Under the pieces are notes generated by a model that saw only the letters and a program-made list of their open reading frames with translations, was not told the origin of the DNA and made no database searches. Positions 53,910 to 63,670 of a stretch of 64,000 nt of DNA are shown piece by piece (the first letter of the stretch is position 1; each line of letters opens with the position of its first letter). The stretch spans positions 1,302,001-1,366,000 of the forward strand of contig NC_012586.1 in the NCBI RefSeq assembly GCF_000018545.1, in the 5' to 3' direction. The position numbers and the translations under genes are program-made. The DNA comes from Sinorhizobium fredii NGR234 (lineage in GTDB: Bacteria; Pseudomonadota; Alphaproteobacteria; Rhizobiales; Rhizobiaceae).

Positions 53910-54644
53910 ATGGGTGTTTTGGATCGTCTGATCCTTCGGGACGAGCAGTGGGAGCGGATATCGCATCACATCATTGGTGACGAGCGCACGCGCGGTTCGT
54001 CGGGCCGTGACAACCGCATGTTCGTCGAAGCGGTGCTTTGGATTGTGCGGACCGGTTCGCCCTGGCGTGACCTGCCGGAAGTGTTCGGCGAATGGAACAG
54101 TGTCTTCCGCCGCTTCAGCCGTTGGAGCCAGAAGGGCATCTGGTGGCGCATCTTCGCGGCGATGTCGGACGACCCTGACTTCGAATACCTGATCGTCGAT
54201 TCCACCATCGTCCGCGCCCATCAGCACGATCAAGCCCTTGGCCGTTCACGCGGCGGCTTGAGCACCAAGATCCACATGGCTGTGCGTGGTCTCGGCTGCC
54301 CGGTCCGCTTCACCCTTACCGCAGGCCAGAAAGGCGATGCGCCGCAAGCCGATGCCCTGATCGCGGGCCTACCCGCAGACGTCGTCATGGCCGACACCGC
54401 CTATGACAGCGATCGTCTGCGCAAGGCCATCGCCGACAAGGGTGCTGTGGCGGTGATCCCAAACAACCCGTCCCGCGCGCAAAAACACCCGCTGGACAAG
54501 CACCTCTATGCCCAGCGGCACCTGATCGAGTGCTGCTTCGCCAAACTCAAGCAGTTCCGAAGGGTCGCCACCCGCTTCGAAAAAACTGCCAGAAACTACC
54601 GCGCCGTCGTCACTATCGCAGCTATCGTGCTATGGATCAGATAA
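53910..54644 (+). CDS. IS5-family transposase
   Basis: A 244-residue DDE transposase of the IS427 group in a single frame; many relatives need a frameshift between two frames. The catalytic residues are the Asp of LIVDSTIVRAHQH, the Asp of MADTAYDSD and the Glu of LIECCFAKLKQFRR. A ribosome-binding site GGAGG lies in front of the ATG at 53910. It looks intact, with both inverted ends still present, although the left end is now 2.5 kb further away because of the nested IS91-family element. Confidence 0.92.
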   Translation: MGVLDRLILRDEQWERISHHIIGDERTRGSSGRDNRMFVEAVLWIVRTGSPWRDLPEVFGEWNSVFRRFSRWSQKGIWWRIFAAMSDDPDFEYLIVDSTIVRAHQHDQALGRSRGGLSTKIHMAVRGLGCPVRFTLTAGQKGDAPQADALIAGLPADVVMADTAYDSDRLRKAIADKGAVAVIPNNPSRAQKHPLDKHLYAQRHLIECCFAKLKQFRRVATRFEKTARNYRAVVTIAAIVLWIR

Positions 54645-54657
54645 GTGTCCACACTTC

Positions 54658-56541
54658 CTAATGCTTCAAGGCCCGCCCGAACACACGCGAGAGTCGCTCG
54701 GCAAAGGCGCGCGCGTCCTCGGGTTTGTCGCCGTCGAGAACACGGGCTTGGTCGAAAAGCAGCTTGACCGCGTCTTCGCGGAAGGTGTTGTCCTCCGCCG
54801 GGCAAGCGGCGAGTGACGCGATCAGCGCGTGGCCGGGATTGATCTCGAGCACCGGCTTGGCCGCGCCCTCATTGCGTCCGGCCCCCTGCAGCATCTTCTG
54901 AAGCTGGCGATCGGGGCCGTGCTCGGGGGCGACCAGGCACACGGCGCTTTCGGTCAGTCGGTCGGAGGTCCTGACGTCGGAGACTGCATCGCCGAGCGTC
55001 GCCTTGGCGAAGGTCACGAACTCAGCCACTGCCGGGCTCGTCTCGGACGCGGCGGCGTCGGAGTTCTGTTTGGCGATGCCGGCGAGATCCGCCGCACCCT
55101 GGGTGATCGACTTGAAGGGCTTGCCCTCGAAATCCGGCGCCGTCGTCACCCAGAAACTGTCAACCGGGTCGGTCAGGAGCAGCACTTCGATGCCGCGGGC
55201 GCGGAACCCCTCGAGCTGGGGTGAGGCCTGCAACTGGGCGAGATTGTCGCCGGTCAGGTAGTAGATCGCCGACTGGCCGTCCTTCATCTCTTTGACGTAG
55301 TTGCTAAGCCCGCGCGGCGTGTCGTCGGAAGCGGTTCGGAAACGGGCAAGGGCAAGGAGCTGGATGCGCCGCTCGAAGTCTTCGTAGATGCCCTCCTTGA
55401 TGACGCTGCCGAAGTTCTCCCAAAGCTTGGCGAAGCTCTCCGGCTCGCTTTCCGCGAGCTTTTCAATGCTCGTCAGCACGCGGTTCGTCAGGCCCTTGCG
55501 GATGCTCGCAAGCAGCGGGCTTTCCTGGATCATCTCGCGCGAGACGTTGAGCGGCAGATCGGCGGTGTCGACAAGGCCGCGCACGAAACGCAGATAGCGC
55601 GGCAGCAATTCTGCCTCGTCGGTGATGAAAACGCGCTTCACATAGAGCTTCATCCGGCCCCTGCGGTCCGGATCGAATAGGTCGAAGGGCTTGGAGCCGG
55701 GCACGAAGGCGAGCGCCGTATATTCGTGACGGCCCTCGGCGCGGAAATGGATGGTCAGCGCCGGCTCGTCATACTGGCCGGCCACGCCGCGGTAAAAGTC
55801 CGTGTAGTCTTCCTTGGAAATTTCGCTCTTCTGCTTGGTCCAGAGCGCAGTGCCGTCGGCAACCTGCACAGTTTCGGCGCCGGGTTTTTCGACGATCGAG
55901 ATCGGCACGGGGACGTGGCCGGAGTGGTCCTTGACGATGCGCTCGACCGTCCAGCGCGCGGTATAGGTTTTTGCGTCGTCCATCAGATGGAGAGTGATGC
56001 GGGTGCCGCGGGCCGGCGCATCGGCAAGATCGGCGGTGGAAACGGTGTAGCTACCCTTGCCGTCCGATGCCCAATGCCAGGCCGTGTCGGAGCCGGCACG
56101 GCGAGAGACGACGTCGACATTGTCGGCGACCATGAAGGCCGAATAGAAGCCTACACCGAACTGGCCGATGAGCTGCGCACCGTCCTTGCCCTGTGCCGCC
56201 TCGATCCGCTCCATGAAGGCCCGCGTTCCGGACCGGGCGATGGTGCCGAGCGATTCGACCAGCTCGTCGCGGCTCATGCCGATGCCGTTGTCCTCGACGA
56301 TGAGGCGGGCGTTTTCCTCATCCAGGGTGAGCGTGATGCGCGGCGCGGGGTCGCTGCCGAGCAGTTGCGGCGCGACGATCGCTTCATAGCGCAGCTTCTC
56401 GCAGGCGTCCGCCGCGTTCGAAATCAGTTCGCGGAGAAAGACGTTCTTGTCGGAGTAGACCGAGTGCACCATCAGATGCAGCAATTTCGCCACATCGGCT
56501 TCGAAGACATGTTTCTCGACGGACATTTCGACTTCACTCAT
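54658..56541 (-). CDS. htpG: Hsp90 chaperone HtpG
   Basis: A 627-residue Hsp90, the usual bacterial length. The N-terminal ATPase domain has ELISNAADACEKLRY, DNGIGMSRDELVESLGTIARSG and IGQFGVGFYSAFMVAD. Middle and C-terminal domains are complete. I chose the ATG at 56541 behind AGGAGG. The stop codon TAG is shared with the end of the IS5-family element: the TA is the target duplication and the G is the terminal base of the IS. The gene is thus uninterrupted, but its native downstream sequence is now 3.3 kb away, starting at 51330 and running left. Confidence 0.97.
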   Translation of the reverse strand: MSEVEMSVEKHVFEADVAKLLHLMVHSVYSDKNVFLRELISNAADACEKLRYEAIVAPQLLGSDPAPRITLTLDEENARLIVEDNGIGMSRDELVESLGTIARSGTRAFMERIEAAQGKDGAQLIGQFGVGFYSAFMVADNVDVVSRRAGSDTAWHWASDGKGSYTVSTADLADAPARGTRITLHLMDDAKTYTARWTVERIVKDHSGHVPVPISIVEKPGAETVQVADGTALWTKQKSEISKEDYTDFYRGVAGQYDEPALTIHFRAEGRHEYTALAFVPGSKPFDLFDPDRRGRMKLYVKRVFITDEAELLPRYLRFVRGLVDTADLPLNVSREMIQESPLLASIRKGLTNRVLTSIEKLAESEPESFAKLWENFGSVIKEGIYEDFERRIQLLALARFRTASDDTPRGLSNYVKEMKDGQSAIYYLTGDNLAQLQASPQLEGFRARGIEVLLLTDPVDSFWVTTAPDFEGKPFKSITQGAADLAGIAKQNSDAAASETSPAVAEFVTFAKATLGDAVSDVRTSDRLTESAVCLVAPEHGPDRQLQKMLQGAGRNEGAAKPVLEINPGHALIASLAACPAEDNTFREDAVKLLFDQARVLDGDKPEDARAFAERLSRVFGRALKH

Positions 56542-56570
56542 CGCGGTGCGAACCTCCTTGGTTTTTGCCC

Positions 56571-56600
56571 CAATTGGCAAGAGCCGCGATGAATTTCAAG
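56571..56600 (-). promoter_or_regulatory. Candidate RpoH (heat-shock) promoter of htpG
   Basis: On the minus strand CTTGAA (56600-56595), 17 bases, then CCAATTG (56577-56571). This fits the alphaproteobacterial RpoH pattern CTTGAA/CTTGAC plus CCNATNT-like with 17-18 bp spacing, and leaves a leader of roughly 20 bases before the ATG at 56541. HtpG is a heat-shock chaperone, so RpoH control is expected. Confidence 0.55.
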
Positions 56601-56843
56601 GGCCACCTTGCGGGGCTACCGTTTCAGTGCAATGCTACCGTCTCGAAAGCGTCACGTCGCGACGCCATCCTTAGGTGCGCTCGAAACCGAGATGGGTTCG
56701 AGAGGGACTGGAATACGGCAGTTCGTTCGCATGGAATGACAAATCGCCGTAACACGCAACTGATACACTCTTCCAATTCGTGAGGCGGCGAAGCTTCGCG
56801 GCCTTCAATGCTGGATATGTCGCGGCCCTGCCGCCCACCTTCT

Positions 56844-56857
56844 TTGACGCAGATCAA
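56844..56857. promoter_or_regulatory. FNR/FixK-type anaerobox upstream of the DUF3141-pta-ackA-fabI operon
   Basis: TTGACGCAGATCAA matches the FNR/FixK consensus TTGA-N6-TCAA with the extended TTGAC/ATCAA halves favoured in rhizobia. Its centre lies about 81 bp before the ATG at 56932. A transcription start about 41 bp downstream of the centre (near 56892) would fit a typical class II FNR-type promoter. It predicts induction at low oxygen. Confidence 0.7.
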
Positions 56858-56931
56858 CGCTCGACAAAGAGCGTTAGCCTATTTGCAGACCACAATGGGA
56901 CCGACCTTCGCTCAGCCGAGGAGTGGACATC

Positions 56932-59133
56932 ATGCCCAAGCAATCCACCATCCCGACATTCGCAGATGCCTTCGCCTATTCGCTCGATGCCTGGCAGCGC
57001 TCCATCCTGTTTCTCGACGTCATGCGCCAGCGCGGCGAGCAGTACGACGAGCACACGGCGCAGACTGCTCCGCACGTGCTGGACTACGACGCGGAACTCG
57101 TCGTCGACGGCCGCAAGCTTGATAAACCGGTCAACTACGCGCTCGCCCGGATAATCCCGCTCGCGGGCATCGCAGTCGATCCGCTGAAAAGGCCCTTCGT
57201 CGTCGTCGACCCGCGCGCCGGCCACGGACCCGGAATCGGTGGCTTCAAGGCCGATAGCGAGATTGGCGTAGCGATGAAGGCCGGCCACCCGTGCTATCTT
57301 ATCGGCTTTCTTCCAGAACCGATTCCCGGTCAGACGATCGAGGATATCGCCGGTGCCGAAGCGATCTTCCTCCAGACGGTCATCGCCCGCCATCCCGATG
57401 CCGACGGCAAGCCCTGCGTGGTCGGCAACTGCCAGGCCGGCTGGGCCGTGATGATCCTCGCGGCCCTGCGCCCGGAGCTCTTCGGCCCGATCATCATCGC
57501 CGGCACACCGCTTTCCTATTGGGCGGGGGTGAGAGGCCAATACCCGATGCGCTATTCGGGCGGATTGCTCGGCGGTAGCTGGCTGACGGCGCTCACCAGC
57601 GATCTCGGCGCCGGCATATTCGACGGCGCCTGGCTGGTGCAGAATTTCGAGAACCAGAACCCCGCCAATACGCTTTGGACCAAGCAATACAATCTCTATT
57701 CGAACATAGACACGGAGGCGGGGCGCTATCTCGGTTTCGAGCGCTGGTGGGGCGGACATGTGACGTTGAACGCTGAGGAGATGCAGTTCATCGTCGACGA
57801 ACTCTTCGTCGGCAACAAGCTCGCGGCCGGTGAGATCCGCACCTCCGACGGCACCGCCATCGACCTGCGCAACATTCACTCGCCGATCGTCGTCTTTTGC
57901 TCGAAGGGCGACAACATCACGCCGCCGCCGCAGGCACTCGATTGGATCCTCGACCTCTACGACAGCGTCGACGAAATCCGCGCCCATGGCCAGACCATCG
58001 TCTACGCCGTGCATGACAAGATTGGCCATCTCGGCATTTTCGTCTCGGCCGGCGTCGCTCGGAAGGAACACGACGAGTTCGCGTCCAACATCGATCTGAT
58101 CGATGTGCTACCGCCCGGCCTCTACGAAGCGGTGCTTGAACCTGCGCGCGAGGTCGTCGAGGGCAGGGACCTGGTCGCCGGCGAGTGGGTGATGCGCTGC
58201 GAAGCGCGAACGCTCGACGACATCCGCGCCCTGGGCGGCAACGATATCGACGATGAGCGTCGCTTCGCGACCGCGGCGAAGCTTTCGGAGGTCAACCTGG
58301 CGCTCTACCGAACCTATTTGCAGCCGGCGGTCAAGGCCGCGGTGACGCCGCCGATCGCTGAGGCGATGCGCCGCATGCATCCGCTGCGCTTGCAATACGA
58401 GATCTTCGGTCCGAGCAATCCCCTCATGGCCTGGATAGAGGCGGCCGCCGAGCATGCCCGTGAAAACCGCAAGCCGACCGCCGCCGAGAACCCCTTCCTG
58501 GCGCTGCAGGAAAACATGTCGCGGCAGATCGTCGACGGGCTGGAGGCATGGCGCCGGACCGTGGAACACCTTTCCGAGGAGACCTTCCGCGCCGTCTATG
58601 GCGCGCCCGTGCTGCAGACTGCACTGGGAATCGACAGTAAGTCCGACCGACCGCGCAAACCGGCAAAAAGCCATCTGCACGAAGAACTCGTGAAATCACG
58701 GATCGCTTCGCTCAGGGCCGAGATAGCGCAGGGCGGTCTCCGCGAGGCCCTTGCGAGAGCCCTGCTGTTCGTCGGGAAGGCGCGCGGCGGTGCTGACGAA
58801 CGGGGCTTCGAGGCGATCCGCCGGCTGCGCCGCGCCCATCCAACCGCAAGCCAGTTGACGCTCCCTGAGTTCAAGGCGCTGCTGCGCAAGCAGTATTTCA
58901 TACTGTTGATCGACGAGGAGGCGGCGCTTTCGGCAATTCCGAAACTGCTGCCGGAGGACCTCGAGGAACGCCGCTCCGGCTTCAATGCCCTGCGGGAGGT
59001 CCTGCAGGCATCGGGAGCCGTGACCGGCGACGCCGCCGAGCGCTTGCAGCGCATCGAGAGGCTCTTTGGCCTCGAAAGCGAGGCGGTGCCGTTCGTCGCG
59101 CGCAAGACGGCGCGCGAGCGCAGGACATCCTGA
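56932..59133 (+). CDS. DUF3141 protein, PHB polymerase-like alpha/beta hydrolase
   Basis: A 733-residue protein. The first half is an alpha/beta-hydrolase related to poly(3-hydroxybutyrate) synthase, with DPRAGHGPGIGGF and the nucleophile elbow GNCQAGW, whose cysteine 167 replaces the usual serine, as in PhaC. The second half is an all-helical, charged region of unknown function. The family (DUF3141) is distinct from true PhaC and its reaction has not been shown to my knowledge. GAGGAG precedes the ATG at 56932. It heads the operon with pta, ackA and fabI, hinting at a role in acyl-CoA or carbon-overflow metabolism under low oxygen. Confidence 0.85.
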   Translation: MPKQSTIPTFADAFAYSLDAWQRSILFLDVMRQRGEQYDEHTAQTAPHVLDYDAELVVDGRKLDKPVNYALARIIPLAGIAVDPLKRPFVVVDPRAGHGPGIGGFKADSEIGVAMKAGHPCYLIGFLPEPIPGQTIEDIAGAEAIFLQTVIARHPDADGKPCVVGNCQAGWAVMILAALRPELFGPIIIAGTPLSYWAGVRGQYPMRYSGGLLGGSWLTALTSDLGAGIFDGAWLVQNFENQNPANTLWTKQYNLYSNIDTEAGRYLGFERWWGGHVTLNAEEMQFIVDELFVGNKLAAGEIRTSDGTAIDLRNIHSPIVVFCSKGDNITPPPQALDWILDLYDSVDEIRAHGQTIVYAVHDKIGHLGIFVSAGVARKEHDEFASNIDLIDVLPPGLYEAVLEPAREVVEGRDLVAGEWVMRCEARTLDDIRALGGNDIDDERRFATAAKLSEVNLALYRTYLQPAVKAAVTPPIAEAMRRMHPLRLQYEIFGPSNPLMAWIEAAAEHARENRKPTAAENPFLALQENMSRQIVDGLEAWRRTVEHLSEETFRAVYGAPVLQTALGIDSKSDRPRKPAKSHLHEELVKSRIASLRAEIAQGGLREALARALLFVGKARGGADERGFEAIRRLRRAHPTASQLTLPEFKALLRKQYFILLIDEEAALSAIPKLLPEDLEERRSGFNALREVLQASGAVTGDAAERLQRIERLFGLESEAVPFVARKTARERRTS

Positions 59134-59157
59134 TCGAGAAGCAAAGGAGGTTCGGCA

Positions 59158-60114
59158 GTGTCCGAGGTGACCACATTGGCGGCTCAGCCGTCCAAGTACG
59201 ACCGCCTGATCGCTGCCGCGCAGGCCGAAACGCCGGCGGTAACGATCGTTGCCCATCCCTGTGACGAAACCTCGTTGCGCGGCGCGCTCGAAGCGGCTGA
59301 AATGGGGCTCGTCAAGCCGGTGCTGGTGGGGCCCGAAGCGAAGATCCGCTATGTGGCGGCCGAGCACCGGCTCGAGATTGGTGGCCGGGAGATCGTCGAT
59401 GTCCCGCACAGCCATGCCGCGGCGGCGAAGGCGGTCGCGCTCATTCGCGAGGGCAGGGGCGAGCTTCTGATGAAGGGCAGCCTGCACACCGACGAACTGA
59501 TGCACGAGGTCGCCGCTTCGGCCACGGGTCTCAGGACCGATCGGCGGATCAGCCACGTCTTCGTCATGGACGTCCCCGGCCACGCAGAGACGCTCTTCAT
59601 CACCGACGCAGCCATCAACATCTTCCCGGATCTCGAAGCCAAGCGCGACATCGTGCAGAACGCGATCGATCTCTGGGTGACGATCGGGCTCGGAGAGCCA
59701 CGGGTCGCAATCGTTTCGGCGGTGGAGACGGTCACGGCCAAGATCCCCTCGACGATCGAAGCGGCGGCGCTCTGCAAGATGGCCGAGCGCGGCCAGATCA
59801 CCGGCGGCCTCATCGACGGACCGCTCGCCTTCGACAATGCGGTCGATCCGGAGGCAGCCCGCATCAAGGGGATCACATCACCGGTGGCCGGCCATGCGCA
59901 GATCATCGTGGTGCCGGATCTGGAGGCCGGCAACATGCTCGCCAAGAACCTGACCTTCCTTTCCCATGCCGACGCGGCCGGCATCGTTCTCGGCGCACGC
60001 GTGCCGATCGTGCTGACGTCGCGGGCGGACTCGGTCAGAACGCGTCTCGCTTCCTGCGCGGTCGCGGCGCTCTACGCGGCCCGGCGCCGCGCGGCGCAAG
60101 TGGCGGCGGTCTGA
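59158..60114 (+). CDS. pta: Phosphate acetyl/butyryltransferase
   Basis: A 318-residue phosphotransacylase of the PTA_PTB family, of the short single-domain type. [14 protein letters not shown] and [22 protein letters not shown] hold phosphate/CoA contacts, and [23 protein letters not shown] is typical of the phosphotransbutyrylase/short Pta branch. It starts with GTG behind a strong AAGGAGG. Converts acetyl-CoA (or butyryl-CoA) and phosphate to the acyl phosphate for AckA, which follows four bases later. Confidence 0.92.
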   Translation: MSEVTTLAAQPSKYDRLIAAAQAETPAVTIVAHPCDETSLRGALEAAEMGLVKPVLVGPEAKIRYVAAEHRLEIGGREIVDVPHSHAAAAKAVALIREGRGELLMKGSLHTDELMHEVAASATGLRTDRRISHVFVMDVPGHAETLFITDAAINIFPDLEAKRDIVQNAIDLWVTIGLGEPRVAIVSAVETVTAKIPSTIEAAALCKMAERGQITGGLIDGPLAFDNAVDPEAARIKGITSPVAGHAQIIVVPDLEAGNMLAKNLTFLSHADAAGIVLGARVPIVLTSRADSVRTRLASCAVAALYAARRRAAQVAAV

Positions 60115-60118
60115 CATC

Positions 60119-61303
60119 ATGGACGCGCTCCTCGTCGTCAATGCCGGTTCCTCCAGCCTGAAGTTCCAGGTCTTCGGGATTGTCGCGGCTGGTCTGGCGC
60201 GCCAGGTCCGGGGCCAGATCGGCGGCATCGGTACGCGACCGCGCCTGCAGGCAAAGGGTGCGGAGGGAACCGTGCTCGTCGACCAGAGCTACGCCGCGGA
60301 AGCCGTTCGCGATCTTCCGGCCGCCATTGCGGCAGCACGAGAATGGCTGCTGACACTCGACGGATTGGAGCTGCGGGCGATCGGCCATCGCGTCGTTCAC
60401 GGCGGGCCGGACTATGCGCAGCCTGTGCTGATCGACGCGACGGTGCTGGACCGTCTCGCCAGCTACCAGGACCTGGCACCGCTGCACCAGCCTAACAATC
60501 TGGCGCCGATCCGGCTTGCCATGGAAATCAATCCCGACGTGCCGCAGGTCGCCTGTTTCGATACGGCCTTTCATCGGGGCCATGCCGAACACACCGATTG
60601 CTACGCCCTGCCGCGCACTTTCTATGATCAGGGTATCCGTCGCTACGGCTTCCATGGACTTTCCTACGAATACATCGCGGAGCGATTGCGCGAGATCGCC
60701 CCGGGGGCAGCCGGCGGCAAGGTTATCGTCGCGCATCTTGGCAGCGGCGCGTCGATGTGCGCGCTTAGCGACGGCCGCAGCATCGAGAGCACCATGGGCT
60801 TCACGGCGCTTGATGGCCTGCCGATGGGAACGCGGCCGGGCCAACTCGACCCGGGTGTCGTGCTCTATCTCATCTCGGAGAAAGGCATGAGTGCCGATGC
60901 CGTCTCGGACCTTCTCTACCACGACGCCGGTCTCAAGGGTCTCTCCGGAATCTCGAACGACATGCGCGAACTTCTGGCAAGCGACGATCCGCGCGCCGCT
61001 TTCGCAATCGCCCATTTCGTCCATCGCTGCATGCTCAACGCCGGCATGTTGGCCGCGGCGCTCGGCGGTCTCGACGCCTTTGTGTTCACGGCCGGCGTCG
61101 GCGAAAATTCCGCGCCGATCCGCGCCCGCATCGCCGAAGGGCTCGCATGGCTTGGCGCGGAGCTCGACCCGACCGCCAATGATGCCGGCGGCCCGCTTAT
61201 TTCAACCGCGACGAGCCGCGTTGCACTTCACGTCATCCCGACCGACGAGGAACTGATGATCGCGCGCCATACACTGGCGCTGATCAGCACCCATCACGCC
61301 TGA
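60119..61303 (+). CDS. ackA: Acetate/propionate kinase
   Basis: A 394-residue acetate kinase of the ASKHA fold. The N-terminal [40 protein letters not shown] and [23 protein letters not shown] blocks are all present, with the conserved Arg and Glu residues of the active site. Makes ATP and acetate from acetyl phosphate. Paired with pta it gives substrate-level ATP when respiration is limited. Confidence 0.97.
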   Translation: MDALLVVNAGSSSLKFQVFGIVAAGLARQVRGQIGGIGTRPRLQAKGAEGTVLVDQSYAAEAVRDLPAAIAAAREWLLTLDGLELRAIGHRVVHGGPDYAQPVLIDATVLDRLASYQDLAPLHQPNNLAPIRLAMEINPDVPQVACFDTAFHRGHAEHTDCYALPRTFYDQGIRRYGFHGLSYEYIAERLREIAPGAAGGKVIVAHLGSGASMCALSDGRSIESTMGFTALDGLPMGTRPGQLDPGVVLYLISEKGMSADAVSDLLYHDAGLKGLSGISNDMRELLASDDPRAAFAIAHFVHRCMLNAGMLAAALGGLDAFVFTAGVGENSAPIRARIAEGLAWLGAELDPTANDAGGPLISTATSRVALHVIPTDEELMIARHTLALISTHHA

Positions 61304-61321
61304 TCCGCCGGAGGCAACCCC

Positions 61322-62107
61322 ATGTCCCTACCCACCGTCAAGGCCAAACTGCTTGAAGGCCGCAAGGGCCTCATTGTCGGCATCGCCAACAACCGCTCGA
61401 TCGCCTGGGGCTGCGCCCGCGCTTTCCGCGCCTTCGGGGCCGAACTGGCGATCACGTATCTGAACGACAAGGCGAAGCCCTATGTGGAGCCGCTGGCGGG
61501 CGAACTCGAGGCGGCGATCTTCCTGCCGTTGGACGCCGCCGTGCCCGGCCAGATGGAGGCGGTCTTCGAGCGCATCGCGGAGACCTGGGGAGAGCTTGAC
61601 TTCGTCGTCCACTCGATCGCCTTTTCGCCGAAGGAAGCGCTCGGTGGCCGGGTGACCGACGTTCCGCGCGAGGGCTTCCTGAAGACGATGGATATCTCCT
61701 GCTGGTCCTTCATCCGCATGGCGCAGCTCGCCGAACCGCTGATGAAGCGTGGCGGGACGCTCTTTACGATGACCTATCACGGCTCGCAGGTCGTGGTGGA
61801 GAACTATAACATCATGGGTGTTGCGAAGGCCGCGCTCGAGAGCGCGGTGCGCTACATCGCAGCCGAACTCGGACCGAAGGGCATCCGGGTGCACGCGATC
61901 TCACCCGGCGCGCTTGCGACCCGTGCCGCCTCCGGCATCCCCGAGTTCGATGCGTTGCTGGAAAAGACCAAAGTGAAATCGCCGACGCGCGAACTCGTCG
62001 ACATCGACGACGTCGGTGTCGCGACGGCCTTTCTCGCGCACGACGCGGCGCGGCTGATCACCGGCCAGGTTCTCTACGTCGACGGTGGCTATCACATCAT
62101 CGATTGA
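61322..62107 (+). CDS. fabI: Enoyl-ACP reductase (NADH)
   Basis: A 261-residue FabI-type SDR. The cofactor motif GIANNRSIAWG replaces the usual GxxxGxG, and the catalytic Tyr162 and Lys169 lie in YNIMGVAK with the FabI spacing (Y-x6-K). It reduces enoyl-ACP in fatty-acid synthesis; as an extra copy in this low-oxygen operon it may recycle NADH or fit a special acyl chain. Start ATG 61322 follows GGAGGCAACCCC. Confidence 0.95.
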   Translation: MSLPTVKAKLLEGRKGLIVGIANNRSIAWGCARAFRAFGAELAITYLNDKAKPYVEPLAGELEAAIFLPLDAAVPGQMEAVFERIAETWGELDFVVHSIAFSPKEALGGRVTDVPREGFLKTMDISCWSFIRMAQLAEPLMKRGGTLFTMTYHGSQVVVENYNIMGVAKAALESAVRYIAAELGPKGIRVHAISPGALATRAASGIPEFDALLEKTKVKSPTRELVDIDDVGVATAFLAHDAARLITGQVLYVDGGYHIID

Positions 62108-62135
62108 TGGCGCTGGCCGAGGCCAATCGCATCTG

Positions 62136-63611
62136 TCAGATATTGCCCATGCAGAGATATTTCATCTCGAGATAATCCTCGAGACCGTGGCGCGAGCCCT
62201 CGCGGCCGATGCCGGACTGCTTGATGCCGCCGAAGGGTGCCGCTTCCGAGGACATGCGGCCGGTGTTGATGCCGACCATGCCGTATTCCAGCGCCTCGGC
62301 CACATGCCAGACCCGCTTCAGATTCTCGGCGTAGAAATAGGCGGCGAGGCCATAGATCGTGTCGTTCGCCTCGGCAACCACCTGTTCGGCGGTCTCGAAG
62401 TGGATGATCGGAGCGATGGGCCCGAAGGTCTCTTCCTGGGCCGCACGCATGTCGTGTGAAATCCCGGTGAGTACGGTCGGCTCGAAGAAGGTCCCCTTCG
62501 TGCCGATCCGCCCGCCGCCGCAGCGAAGTTCTGCTCCCTTGGCGAGCGCATCGGCAACATGCGCCTCGATCTTCTCGATCGCATGGCCATCGATCATCGG
62601 ACCGATGGTCGCGTCCGGTGAAAATCCATCGCCGACGCGAAGCTCTCGCACCCGCGCGACGAATTTTTCCGCGAAGGCGTCGTGCACCGCCGATTGCACA
62701 TAGATGCGGTTCGCCGAGACGCAGGTCTGGCCGGCATTGCGGAACTTCGCCTGGATCGCGCCGTCCACCGCCTCCTCGATGTCCGCATCGTCAAAGACGA
62801 TGAAGGGGGCGTTGCCGCCGAGTTCGAGGCTGACCTTCTTGATCTGGTCGGAGCATTGCCGCATCAGCAGCCGTCCGACTTCGGTGGAGCCGGTGAAGCT
62901 GATCTTGCGGACCTTCGGATTGCTGCAGAGCTCGCGCCCGATCGGCGCCCCTTCCGAGGCGTAGAGGAGATTGAGAACGCCTGCGGGAAAGCCAGCCTTC
63001 TCGGCAAGCACGAACATCGCTCCGGCGACAAGCGGCGTCTGTTCCGCCGGCTTCAGGACGATGGCGCAGCCAGCGGCAAGTGCCGGGGCGATCTTGCGCG
63101 CCACCATCGATGCGGGGAAATTCCACGGTGTGATCGTGCCGACGACGCCGACCGGCTGCTTGATGACCAGCATACGGCGGTCATTGGCAGGTGCCGGAAA
63201 CGTTTCGCCATAGATGCGTTTCGCCTCCTCCGCATACCACTCGATATAGGAGGCGGCATGCAGGACCTCGCCCTTCGCCTCGCCGAGCGGCTTGCCCATT
63301 TCGGCGGTCAGGATGGCGGCGAGATCGTCGGCATGGGCGACGATCAGGTCGTGCCAGCAGCGCAGGATCGCGCTTCGATCCTTGGCCGGCTTGCCCGCCC
63401 AGATCGGCTGCGCCTTGGCGGCTGCTTCGATCGCAGCATGTGCGTCCTCGATCCCCATGTCGGGAAGCGTCGCCAGCAATTCCCCGGTCGAAGGATTGAA
63501 GACGTCGAAGGTCGCGCCGTCCCATGCGCCGGACGCGTGTGTGAAGCTATCAAGCTTGGCGAATTGGTCCGCTGCCCGAAGGTGTTTCGTCAGTGCGGAT
63601 GTCAGGGCCAT
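62136..63611 (-). CDS. gabD: Succinate-semialdehyde dehydrogenase (NADP+)
   Basis: A 491-residue aldehyde dehydrogenase, the length of GabD. PWNFP is at the cofactor cleft, and the active residues are the Glu of SLELGGNAPFIVF and the Cys of AGQTCVSANR. Start is the ATG at 63611 behind GGAGGACGC; the frame upstream to 63638 has no homology. Oxidises succinate semialdehyde to succinate, completing GABA breakdown with the GabT encoded upstream. Convergent with fabI (28 bp gap). Confidence 0.95.
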   Translation of the reverse strand: MALTSALTKHLRAADQFAKLDSFTHASGAWDGATFDVFNPSTGELLATLPDMGIEDAHAAIEAAAKAQPIWAGKPAKDRSAILRCWHDLIVAHADDLAAILTAEMGKPLGEAKGEVLHAASYIEWYAEEAKRIYGETFPAPANDRRMLVIKQPVGVVGTITPWNFPASMVARKIAPALAAGCAIVLKPAEQTPLVAGAMFVLAEKAGFPAGVLNLLYASEGAPIGRELCSNPKVRKISFTGSTEVGRLLMRQCSDQIKKVSLELGGNAPFIVFDDADIEEAVDGAIQAKFRNAGQTCVSANRIYVQSAVHDAFAEKFVARVRELRVGDGFSPDATIGPMIDGHAIEKIEAHVADALAKGAELRCGGGRIGTKGTFFEPTVLTGISHDMRAAQEETFGPIAPIIHFETAEQVVAEANDTIYGLAAYFYAENLKRVWHVAEALEYGMVGINTGRMSSEAAPFGGIKQSGIGREGSRHGLEDYLEMKYLCMGNI

Positions 63612-63670
63612 GGCGCGTCCTCCGGCGAGGCGGGCCACGGCTCAGCAAGCCTCGCTCTTTGTCTTATTGC

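Larger units (their letters stand above)
51333..54658 (+). mobile_element. IS5-family (IS427 group) element, interrupted by an IS91-family element
   Basis: The left end GGAAGTGTGGACTCTT (51333-51348) and, read inward from 54658 on the minus strand, GGAAGTGTGGACACTT are inverted repeats (15 of 16 bases). TA flanks both ends (51331-51332 and 54659-54660) as a 2 bp target duplication, as in the IS427 group. Without the inserted 2,520 bp unit (51348-53867) the element is 806 bp, normal for this group. Its transposase gene at 53910-54644 is whole because the IS91 element entered the left leader, about 15 bases from the end. The right end lies on the htpG stop codon. Confidence 0.85.
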
